Source of the DNA: Leptolyngbya ohadii IS1
GTDB lineage: Bacteria; Cyanobacteriota; Cyanobacteriia; Elainellales; Elainellaceae
Direction: 5' to 3'
DNA: 64,000 bases
Assembly: GCF_002215035.1 (NCBI RefSeq)
Contig: NZ_NKFP01000004.1
Span: forward strand, 1,241,726-1,305,725
Numbering within the stretch: the stretch's first letter is position 1; the number at the start of each line of letters is the position of its first letter. Shown piece after piece: positions 41,759 through 49,142 of this stretch. The position numbers and the translations under genes are program-made. The notes beneath the pieces were generated by a model. The model did no database searches. It saw nothing but the letters and a program-made list of their open reading frames with translations, and had not been told where the DNA came from.

Positions 41759-42379
41759 CTACACGCCGACAGCAACGCGATCGATCGACGGTTCAATCGA
41801 TTTGAGGAAATTCTTCAGCAGCGCCTTACCCGATGCAGTCAGCACACTTTCCGGGTGGAACTGCACCCCTTGCAGGTGGGGATAGTCGCGATGGCGCACG
41901 CCCATAATCGTCCCGTCTTCCACCCAGGCGGTAATTTCCAGTTCGGGCGGACAGGTGGCGCGATCGATAATCAGGCTGTGGTAGCGAGTTGCGGTAAAGG
42001 GATTCTCCAGCCCCTCGAACACGCCGACCCCTGTGTGATACACCTGGGAGGTTTTGCCGTGCATTAGCTCCGGCGCAGAGGTAATTTTGCCGCCATGCAC
42101 ATAGCCAATGCCCTGATGTCCCAGACAGACCCCCAGGACAGGCAGTTTAGGACTGAGGGTGCGAATCACCTCCAGCGACACCTCCGAATTCTCTGGACGA
42201 CCGGGACCAGGCGAAATCACGATCCCGTCTGGCTGAAGCTGCTCGATTTCCGCCAGGGTAATTTTGTCGTTGCGATAGACCCGAATATCGGCAGCAACGG
42301 GATGGTCTGCCCCCAGTTCTCCCAAATATTGAACCAGGTTGTAGGTAAAGCTGTCGTAGTTGTCAATTACAAGAAGCAT
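41759..42379 (-). CDS. trpG: Anthranilate/aminodeoxychorismate synthase glutaminase subunit
   Basis: The 206-residue class I glutamine amidotransferase starts MLLVIDNYDSFTYNLVQYLG and has the nucleophile in LGVCLGHQGIGYVHGG (C85) and the catalytic histidine and glutamate in LQGVQFHPESVLT. It supplies ammonia to anthranilate synthase (tryptophan) or aminodeoxychorismate synthase (folate); in many bacteria one subunit serves both, so trpG and pabA cannot be separated by sequence alone. It lies 61 bp downstream of dgkA on the same strand. Confidence 0.93.
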   Translation of the reverse strand: MLLVIDNYDSFTYNLVQYLGELGADHPVAADIRVYRNDKITLAEIEQLQPDGIVISPGPGRPENSEVSLEVIRTLSPKLPVLGVCLGHQGIGYVHGGKITSAPELMHGKTSQVYHTGVGVFEGLENPFTATRYHSLIIDRATCPPELEITAWVEDGTIMGVRHRDYPHLQGVQFHPESVLTASGKALLKNFLKSIEPSIDRVAVGV

Positions 42380-42440
42380 GGCAAATCGGAGTTGGGAAAA
42401 GGAACCGGCTGCACAGAGGAGCTAGGGAATCCACGGGAAT

Positions 42441-42923
42441 TTACGGGGCAAGGCGTGCTTGCACTGCCGGGACGATCGTGGACTGAATAACCTCCAGTAA
42501 GGGCGGCAACAGCAGAGAACCTGCCACAATCACCGCTGCAAAGGCAGATACCAATACCGCCCCCGCCGCACAGTCTTTTGCAATCTTAGCGAGTTCGTGA
42601 TACGTCTGTCTGACTGTTAGATCGACCACGGATTCGATCGCCGTATTCAGCAGTTCCATCGTCAACACAACACCGCTTGTCAAGCCGATAACGGCAATTT
42701 CAACCCGGCTCAACTCCAGCAGAAGGGCAAGGGAAACGGCAAAGGTGCCGATGACTAGATGAATCCGAAAATTGCGCTGTGTGCGAAACGCATAGCTTAA
42801 CCCTGCCCAGGCATAGCGAAAGCTCACAAATAGATTGGACGCTACCCGCCACGAAAGCGATCGGCTTGGCGAAGGCTGGTTCGGTAGACGGGGTGGAGCT
42901 TCGGTGGAGAGATCTTGGGTCAT
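42441..42923 (-). CDS. dgkA: Diacylglycerol/undecaprenol kinase-like protein
   Basis: The 160-residue protein has a short hydrophilic start, then three to four membrane helices. It shows the DgkA signature VVLTMELLNTAIESVVDLTV (catalytic glutamate and asparagine region) and ELAKIAKDCAAGAVLVSAFAA. In gram-positives and cyanobacteria this family phosphorylates undecaprenol rather than diacylglycerol, so the lipid substrate is uncertain. It lies 248 bp after ybeY in the same direction; ybeY-dgkA is a common pairing. Confidence 0.9.
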   Translation of the reverse strand: MTQDLSTEAPPRLPNQPSPSRSLSWRVASNLFVSFRYAWAGLSYAFRTQRNFRIHLVIGTFAVSLALLLELSRVEIAVIGLTSGVVLTMELLNTAIESVVDLTVRQTYHELAKIAKDCAAGAVLVSAFAAVIVAGSLLLPPLLEVIQSTIVPAVQARLAP

Positions 42924-43171
42924 AGCGTCAGGTAAACGAGGAGCGGGTCAAACATAGCTTAAGGCAGAGCGGGCGGTTTCGCTGTAATGGATGATCCATC
43001 GGCAGCAGGATTAGGGGCACAGCTCCGAAATTTTGTCTGGGAAGTTGTCGTTTTGAGATGGCGAGGCAGTCCCTGCTTCAGCAGCAGACGATCGGGGGAG
43101 TATCGATCGTTTGTACGATAATCGATGTTTTGGGAAGATGCCATCTCTTTTTCCCGCTATCCGCCAAATCT

Positions 43172-43738
43172 TCACGATCGGGCTGTGTTGTCTCCGGCAA
43201 TTTCTCCCTGCCAGGCGGGTGTTACGCTAACCCCTTGCAGCAGAACGTCCTGCTGATCGAGCATTTGCTGAAGGCTTTCTTCATCGGGATGATCCCAGCC
43301 CAGCAGATGCAGGAGTCCGTGGGCGGCGAGCCAGGACAATTCGTAAGCGAGGGTGTGTTCCCGCTCCTGTGCCTGTACCGCCGCTGTTTCTACCGAGATG
43401 ATAATGTCCCCCAGGTAAAGCGGTAGGGATACCTCCATCTCTTCGATTTGGGGATAGTCTACCTCCAGGGCAGCGAATGACAATACATCAGTCGGCTGAT
43501 CTTTTTGCCGATACTGCGCGTTCAAAGACTGAATTTCGGCGTTGTCGGTTAACCGCAGACTCAGTTCGTAGGCAAAGCGTGACGGCAGATCTGCCCGGAG
43601 CTGAGTCAGCCACTGAGCAAACCAGCGTTCCCAGGTCAGTTCTGCGATCGGAGCCGTTTCAGGCTCAAAGTAGGCATCCTGTACGCTAATTTCGACGTTG
43701 AATGCCTCGGATTCGGTTCCAGCTGCGGAACTATGCAT
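43172..43738 (-). CDS. ybeY: Endoribonuclease/rRNA maturation factor YbeY
   Basis: YbeY is a zinc metalloenzyme needed for 16S rRNA 3' end maturation and ribosome quality control. The 188-residue protein has the three-histidine motif HGLLHLLGWDHPDEESLQQM (HxxxHxxGxDH) near residues 143-162 and QPTDVLSFAALEVDYPQ upstream. An N-terminal extension of about 30 residues (EAFNVEISVQDAYFEPETA) precedes the core, as in other cyanobacteria. It starts at ATG 43738. Confidence 0.94.
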   Translation of the reverse strand: MHSSAAGTESEAFNVEISVQDAYFEPETAPIAELTWERWFAQWLTQLRADLPSRFAYELSLRLTDNAEIQSLNAQYRQKDQPTDVLSFAALEVDYPQIEEMEVSLPLYLGDIIISVETAAVQAQEREHTLAYELSWLAAHGLLHLLGWDHPDEESLQQMLDQQDVLLQGVSVTPAWQGEIAGDNTARS

Positions 43739-43791
43739 CGATCGTCTCTATTCCTGTAATCTCTGATCTCTTCCTGTGATCCTATGATTCC

Positions 43792-44004
43792 CTATCGCGT
43801 CAGATAGGCAAGACCGACCAGCACCGTCAGTAAGCCGATCGTCGTCAGGGCGAAGTGATAGATCGACGTGCCCCGTTTGCGAACCATGTTTCGCATCGCC
43901 AGTTTCACATAGCTGGGCTGAGGTTTTGCCCCCGGAATTGCCGCCGGAGCGGTCGCTTCATTTTCTCCAGTTTCAGGAGGATTAACTTCTGTAGGCTGAT
44001 TCAT
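43792..44004 (-). CDS. Small cyanobacterial membrane protein of the DUF3285 type
   Basis: The 70-residue protein has a disordered acidic start (MNQPTEVNPPETGENEATAP), a conserved basic core SYVKLAMRNMVRKRGTSIYHF and one transmembrane helix (ALTTIGLLTVLVGLAYLTR) ending at the C-terminus. The core matches the cyanobacteria-specific family I recall as DUF3285. Function unknown. It lies between ybeY and prfB. Confidence 0.78.
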   Translation of the reverse strand: MNQPTEVNPPETGENEATAPAAIPGAKPQPSYVKLAMRNMVRKRGTSIYHFALTTIGLLTVLVGLAYLTR

Positions 44005-44229
44005 AACCCTAATCTCAGACTATTCCTGATAGGATGCTGTCTTTATCCTAGACCGTGAATCGGGCAAGTGTAACAAAAGATTGCAGTTGCATCTAGCAGC
44101 CGAAATAGCAGTGCAGGAATCCCTGAAATTCTGGGAATCAATCCCCTGGAGCAGCGTCAAACTCCCTGAAAGGCAGGCAAGAAGTCCACCCCGCAGAAGT
44201 TCCCAAGGAAATTGCACAGGAGCATCAGT

Positions 44230-44315
44230 TAAATTCAGTATCCCAACTCTCCCCCGCTTCCTGCCCCCCTGCTCCCCTGCTCCCAACCCATCCACCCATC
44301 TACTCCCTACACCCC
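44230..44315 (-). repeat. Low-complexity C-rich tract near the prfB 3' end
   Basis: Pyrimidine-rich run of CTCCCCTGCTCCC-like units with CCACCCATC; it is the same family as the tract at 27507-27605 and reaches the prfB stop codon. Confidence 0.7.
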
Positions 44316-45432
44316 CGCCCCTTCCATCAGCTGATTCTCCTGCCGCAGACAGGTTTCAATAAACGGATCGAGTTCGCCGTTCATCACATCGTCGATCGCT
44401 GTGGTTTCCTGATTGGTTCGCAGGTCTTTGACGAGCTGATAGGGATGGAAAACGTAGTTGCGGATCTGGTTGCCCCAGGCGGCTTCTACCATATCGCCCC
44501 GGATATCAGCAATTTCCTTTGCCCGCTGTTCCCTGGCAATTACCAGGAGCTTAGCTTTCAGACGAGCCATCGCCTTTTCCTTGTTCTGAAGCTGCGATCG
44601 CTCCTCCGTACAGCGCACCATTAGCCCGGTGGGGACGTGGCGAATCTGGACTGCCGTTTCTACTTTGTTAACATTCTGTCCGCCCTTGCCGCCCGATCGC
44701 GTAGTGGTAATTTCCAGATCCTTATCGGGAATATCGAGCGTCACAGATTCATCCAGAATGGGCATGACCTCCACGCCCGCAAAGCTCGTCTGCCGCTTAC
44801 CATTGGCATTAAACGGGGAAATTCTAACCAGGCGATGGGTGCCTTTCTCCATCTTCAGGTAGCCGTAGGCATAGCGTCCATCGATTTCTAAGCTGACGGA
44901 TTTAATGCCCGCCTCGTCACCTTCTGAGATTTCTGTGAGATGCACTTTATAGCCATGTGCCTCACCCCAACGGGTGTACATTCGCAGCAGCATTTCTGCC
45001 CAGTCCTGCGCGTCGGTACCGCCTGCTCCCGCATTGATGGTGAGAACTGCACCACGATCGTCATACTCGCCGGAAAGAAGCTGCTGAAGCTCCCACTGGT
45101 CTAGCTCGCGCTTGAGGGTTGTGAGATTGGAATCCGCCTCCTCTAGCAGCGATGGATCGGCTTCTAGTTCCAGGAGTTCCAGAATTGCCCTGGTATCTTC
45201 CAGGCTGGACTGCCAGCGATCGAGCTGTTCAACGTGGGACTTGAGATCGTTGAGCTGTTGGAGGGTACGCTGTGCTTGGGTTTGATCGTTCCAGAATTCT
45301 GGCTGGGCTGCAATCTGCTCCAGGTCACCAATCTTGGCATTGAGGGCAGGCAGGTCAAAGATAGTCCTGGGTTTTACCCAGGCGGTCAGACAACTGTTCG
45401 ACTTCGCGCTTAATGTCGAAAACTTCCATCAT
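44307..45432 (-). CDS. prfB: Peptide chain release factor 2, with programmed +1 frameshift
   Basis: RF2 ends translation at UGA and UAA codons. The gene is in two frames on the minus strand. The first runs from ATG 45432 for 25 codons (MMEVFDIKREVEQLSDRLGK, then TQDYL) to TGA at 45357-45355. The site reads CAGGACTAT CTT TGA C, the classic slip site with an upstream AGG-type Shine-Dalgarno; a +1 shift joins DLPALNAKIGDLEQIAAQPE and the rest, giving about 374 residues. The main part has the RF2 anticodon tripeptide SPF (RISPFNANGKR) and the catalytic GGQ (GGKGGQNVNKVE). The shift lets the UGA reader control its own level. Confidence 0.95.
45354..45372 (-). promoter_or_regulatory. prfB +1 frameshift site
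   Basis: On the minus strand the sequence CCCAGGACTATCTTTGAC gives codon 25 CTT followed by TGA and C, the slippery site known from prfB of many bacteria. The AGG just upstream can pair with 16S rRNA and push the ribosome forward. Confidence 0.92.
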
Positions 45433-45745
45433 GCGTTGATTTGATCCAAACTCGGTCAAATAGTATATTCCAATTTTAATCTCTATGAGCGGGCTTCGCA
45501 CATTTAACGACTTTCTAAAGATCCGTTTAAAAATTGTTCAGTCCAGAGAGATTATCCGGTGCAGAGAGATTGTCCGGTGCAAGGATATTATCCAGTTCTA
45601 AAGAGATTGTCCGATCGGAAACCTTTTCAGAATCGCGATTGGCAATACCATCACCCGATCCAGGGTAAGTTAAGGGCATCTCGTCTCGTTCATCCCATTT
45701 TTCATCCCGCTGGTTTCCTCCTTTCACACTCAAGAACCTCACATC
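45433..45745. other. Divergent prfB/AAA-ATPase intergenic region
   Basis: No gene. Four tandem 18-bp units occupy 45544-45615; AT-rich DNA on the prfB side probably holds its promoter. No other structure is recognised. Confidence 0.6.
45544..45615 (+). repeat. Four 18-bp tandem units
   Basis: Units begin at 45544, 45562, 45580 and 45598; the first two, CAGAGAGATTATCCGGTG and CAGAGAGATTGTCCGGTG, differ at one base, and the other two are degenerate. The conserved core is GAGATTRTCC. Confidence 0.9.
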
Positions 45746-47674
45746 ATGGCAATTCCCGGTGAACAAACAGACGGTTTTGCAAACAACTGGGCTTACTTAA
45801 AAACCGAGCTTCAGTGGCTCGAACGGGTTTTGCTCATGGCAGTCGCTCGACAGCGCAAAGATATCAAGGAAGTCGATCGCTTTGCTAAAAATGCCGCCGA
45901 TCGCGTGACCAGCCATTGGTGGAAAGGCATGATCACTTTGGACGGCAATATTGCCTACGACGAACACCGTCAGCCCCAGCCCGCCGCAAAGTCTACCTAT
46001 CAGCAGCAGCTTGAGGCTTATATTCAAACCAGCCAGCAACGAGGGACTGTGTTGGCACTCCCAGCACTGCGCGATCGGCTGAACCTGAAGGAAATCGAGA
46101 AAAATCTGGTGCTGATGGCTCTCGCCCCGGAGGTGAATCGCCGCTACGGTCAGCTTTACCGATTTCTGCAAGGCAACGAGAACGGCAATGGACAGAAAAC
46201 CGATTTACCAACGCTCGATCTGGTTTTGCGTTTGCTCTGCCGCAACGACAGCGAGTGGTACAGTGTCCGCAACTATTTGATGACGGCTTCCCCGCTATTT
46301 AAAGCGGAGTTGGTTCAACAATTGCCCTGTCCTGAACAAACTTCTCTCAGCAGCCCCCTTAAGCTCTGCGAACCCCTGGTAAACTATCTCCTTGCCGATC
46401 GTCCCACGCTAGCGGATCTGGATAGGCTACTGTCCCCGGAAGGACAGATTGCTGCACCGATCGCGGCGATAAATCACTGCGTTTACCTCAAGCGCCTGTC
46501 TTTACCGTTTGATGATTCAGCAGATGATTCACGAGGTCATTCACTTTCAGATCCCTCACGATCAGATATTTCACTTCTAGATCCGTCTCTTTCCAATACT
46601 TCACGCTCAGATACTTCACGCTCAGATACTTCACCTTCAAATTCACCATCAGAAAACGCCTGGACAAATTTAATCCTGCCGCCCGAATGTCTTGCACCGC
46701 TGCAATCCCTAACCCAGCAGATTGTGGGACAACAGCAAGCCGCGAGCATCTGGAATCTGGACAGGGCAGATTTGAACTTGCAGGGTCGGTTTTTGCTGCT
46801 GGTAGGTCAGCCCGGAACCGGGAAAACAACTGCTGCTAAAGCGATCGCAGCTGCGCTAAACGTGCCGCTGTTTGTCCTGGATTTGGCACCCATTGCTCCG
46901 GCTGACTATCCCGCAGTGCTGCAAGAAATTCGACTGCACCGTCCTACCGTGCTTCTGATTAAATCCGCACAGCGCTGGCTAAGCCGATCGGCTACTCAGA
47001 ATACTGCTGACCTCCCTGCCCTCCTGCATCAATTATTTGAAACACGGTCTGAGACAAGATTTGAACCACGATTTGAACCAGGCACCACCTCAACAGAATC
47101 GCAGATTGCCCCTATTACCTGCTTCAGCGTGACCCACCAGGCTTCCGTTCAGCTTCAGTGGCAGCGCAAAATGGATGTGATTCTCACGTTACCTGTCCCG
47201 GACGCAGGCGATCGGCTCAAGCTCTGGCAGTGTGCTTTTCCGGCTCAGGTTGCAGTTAGTCCACAGATGCCCTGGCAAGCCCTGGCGGATCAACTGCCGA
47301 TCAGTGGGGGCATGATTCAGCGAATTACCCAGGAAACGATCGCCTATGCAGCAATCTCAGAAGCATCCACCGTTGAAGCCATCCATTTGAAAACCATCTG
47401 TCAGCAGCACGGCTATTGCCTGAAGTTACCCAGTGCCCTGCTTAAACCCCGATCGGGACGCAAACCTTCCCGCCGAAAATCTCCGGTTGCCGCCACACCT
47501 CCATCCACTCCAGACCCAATTTCAGTTCAATCTTCATTACCCAACCCATTCCCCAGCGAACTGCCTCCAGAATCAGCCGAGGTTTTGCCAGAAATATCAC
47601 CCACGCTTTCACCGTCCAGCGAACCACAATCATCGACAGCACCTCGACGAAAGCGAACCAAAAGTCCTGAGTAA
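45746..47674 (+). CDS. AAA-family ATPase with helical N-terminal region
   Basis: The 642-residue protein has an N-terminal helical region (residues 1-240) with no known catalytic motif, a low-complexity serine/aspartate linker (about 255-300) of SDTSRSDTS type, and an AAA domain: Walker A LLVGQPGTGKTTAAKAIAAA (about residues 350-370), a Walker-B-like segment VLLIKSAQRWLS that lacks the usual acidic pair, and a sensor-like ITCFSVTHQASVQLQWQRKMDV. The C-terminus is basic and proline/serine rich. Without a clear DE pair ATP hydrolysis is doubtful. The family occurs in cyanobacteria; function unknown. Confidence 0.8.
   Translation: MAIPGEQTDGFANNWAYLKTELQWLERVLLMAVARQRKDIKEVDRFAKNAADRVTSHWWKGMITLDGNIAYDEHRQPQPAAKSTYQQQLEAYIQTSQQRGTVLALPALRDRLNLKEIEKNLVLMALAPEVNRRYGQLYRFLQGNENGNGQKTDLPTLDLVLRLLCRNDSEWYSVRNYLMTASPLFKAELVQQLPCPEQTSLSSPLKLCEPLVNYLLADRPTLADLDRLLSPEGQIAAPIAAINHCVYLKRLSLPFDDSADDSRGHSLSDPSRSDISLLDPSLSNTSRSDTSRSDTSPSNSPSENAWTNLILPPECLAPLQSLTQQIVGQQQAASIWNLDRADLNLQGRFLLLVGQPGTGKTTAAKAIAAALNVPLFVLDLAPIAPADYPAVLQEIRLHRPTVLLIKSAQRWLSRSATQNTADLPALLHQLFETRSETRFEPRFEPGTTSTESQIAPITCFSVTHQASVQLQWQRKMDVILTLPVPDAGDRLKLWQCAFPAQVAVSPQMPWQALADQLPISGGMIQRITQETIAYAAISEASTVEAIHLKTICQQHGYCLKLPSALLKPRSGRKPSRRKSPVAATPPSTPDPISVQSSLPNPFPSELPPESAEVLPEISPTLSPSSEPQSSTAPRRKRTKSPE
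46598..46640 (+). repeat. 15-bp tandem repeat in the AAA protein linker
   Basis: ACTTCACGCTCAGAT occurs twice exactly and a third time degenerate, encoding TSRSD units. Looser copies precede it from about 46548. Confidence 0.9.
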
Positions 47675-47987
47675 GGGCAGACTCCTATCCAGGAACACCG
47701 TCTCCCCAGATTTCAATTAATCGTCTATTTCAAAATCCACGATCGAACACGATCGAACGGTAAAGCAAGATGATCGTCAACAGACAACTCAATCAACGTA
47801 AAGATAATCGACAAATTGATTTTTAGACCAGACGAACTGAAAGAATAGTGAAAAATTCTGTGGATTTGTGGGAACTATCAACGGATAGGAGAGGAACAAA
47901 CCTCTAGAATTGCCATTCAAACGATATTTTTAGACCGCACCGCACCGCAGTTTATTCCTTTTTTACTCTGGAGTTAGGAGTCGAAGC
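47675..47987. other. Intergenic region upstream of the basic protein gene
   Basis: No gene is recognised. The sequence contains a short direct repeat (ACGATCGAAC twice near 47740-47760) and ordinary AT-rich DNA, probably the promoter of the next gene. Confidence 0.5.
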
Positions 47988-48605
47988 ATGGCGAAGCGCA
48001 TGACCAAAGGTACGACGCAGACAGGCACAACAAAAACAGCCAAGACGACAAAAACAACTCAAAAGCGAACGACTTCTAGCGTTCCTCAGGGGGCACTCTC
48101 GCAGGTCAGCCTGACGTTGACCGATCTGCCCGACAAGCCCAAAGAAACCTGGTCGCTGCGCGAGGTCATTGAACAGCTTCAAGAACCCATCTCGATCGCC
48201 TTACAGCGGGGCTACAGCTACGAAGAGGTTGTTAAAATCCTCGCAGACTGCGGTATTCACATCACAGCTTCTTCACTGAAACGCTATCTGTCGATCGCAA
48301 AGCGGGCAAACTCAACGGCAAAACAGCGTCGTACCCGCACGCCTAAAAGTGCAGCGGTGCAGGGCAGCACCAACGGAAGTCAGCCTGAAAGCCAGCCTGA
48401 GATTATTGCGGCACCCCCATCCGAACTGGTTGTTGAAATGAGTTCCCGTCGTCGTCGAGGTCGGGCTACCGCTGTCAGCCAGACACCCAAAACAGCAAAA
48501 GCATCTAAAACCGCCCAGACAACTAAAACCGCAAACACAGCCAAAACGGCTGCAAAAACAAAAGCAACACCCCGCACCACCGCTTCTCGCAAGCGCAGCA
48601 AGTAA
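47988..48605 (+). CDS. Histone-H1-like basic protein with a central helical domain
   Basis: The 205-residue protein has three parts. The first 30 residues and the last 60 or so are strongly basic, made of TKTAKT-type repeats (for example TKTAKTTKTTQKRTT near the start and SKTAQTTKTANTAKTAAKTK near the end), resembling eukaryote-like H1 and bacterial nucleoid proteins. The centre (about 53-105) is a compact helical domain: WSLREVIEQLQEPISIALQR, then EEVVKILADCGIHITASSLK, ending KRYLSIAKR, like helix-turn-helix domains of plasmid mobilisation or partition proteins. DNA binding is likely; the target is unknown. Confidence 0.72.
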   Translation: MAKRMTKGTTQTGTTKTAKTTKTTQKRTTSSVPQGALSQVSLTLTDLPDKPKETWSLREVIEQLQEPISIALQRGYSYEEVVKILADCGIHITASSLKRYLSIAKRANSTAKQRRTRTPKSAAVQGSTNGSQPESQPEIIAAPPSELVVEMSSRRRRGRATAVSQTPKTAKASKTAQTTKTANTAKTAAKTKATPRTTASRKRSK

Positions 48606-48732
48606 CTCCTCTAGGCACTCCAAACTAGCGCTGTCTCAATTTGCAGCGTCCCTAAATCCTTCCTTTAACAGAAGAACAATCGCCCTGCCATTTCTTAAGG
48701 TACATCTAGTTCTTTTAACGAATGGAAAGATT

Positions 48733-48927
48733 ATGACGCTGCAACTCAAAGTGCCAACGCTAAACAGCTCCGACGCTGCCCGTGATTTGAAAGAAACCAT
48801 TCTGGTTTCCGAACCCCAAGCCAAAGTAGACGTTAACCTCGACCAGCAGCTTGTGACGATCGAAACAGGAGCCTCGGAAGAGACGATTAAGCAGATTATT
48901 AGTGCGGCAGGGCATCAGATTGGATAG
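48733..48927 (+). CDS. HMA-fold small protein lacking the metal-binding CxxC
   Basis: The 64-residue protein has the ferredoxin-like heavy-metal-associated fold: MTLQLKVPTLNSSDAARDLK, VDVNLDQQLVTIET, ETIKQIISAAGHQIG. In copper chaperones the loop after VPT carries MxCxxC; here it reads LNSSDA, with serine (S12) and alanine (A15) where the cysteines belong. Metal transfer as in CopZ or Atx1 is therefore not expected. Neighbouring cyanobacterial proteins of this length usually keep the cysteines. Translation starts at ATG 48733. Confidence 0.8.
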   Translation: MTLQLKVPTLNSSDAARDLKETILVSEPQAKVDVNLDQQLVTIETGASEETIKQIISAAGHQIG

Positions 48928-48954
48928 GTGAAGCAGAGGGGGAGTGGGGGAGTG

Positions 48955-48994
48955 GATGGGTGGATGAGTAGATGAGTAGATGAGTAGATGAGTG
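48955..48994 (+). repeat. Tandem 8-bp array (GATGAGTA type), left
   Basis: Five 8-bp units: GATGGGTG, three copies of GATGAGTA, and GATGAGTG. The complementary type of array occurs at 49069-49142 in the same intergenic gap. Confidence 0.9.
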
Positions 48995-49068
48995 AAAGGA
49001 AGTTGAAATCTAGGGATCTGCTGCTTACGCACCTTTGTTCATCGCGGGCTTGAAGACCTTCCTAGTTC

Positions 49069-49142
49069 ACTCACCCACCTACCTACCCACCTACTCGCTC
49101 ATCCACCCATCCACCCTCCCACTCATCTACTCATCCACTCAC
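49069..49142 (-). repeat. Tandem 8-bp array (CTCATCTA/CTCACCCA type), right
   Basis: Degenerate units such as CTCATCCA and CTACCCAC run up to and into the last codons of pgm. It is the inverted counterpart of the array at 48955-48994, about 75 bp away. Confidence 0.8.

Noticed and set aside
48636-49032. Minus-strand frames around the HMA-like gene and the 8-bp arrays
   Set aside because: Repetitive translation of the tandem array (STHPPIHSPT) shows it is non-coding.
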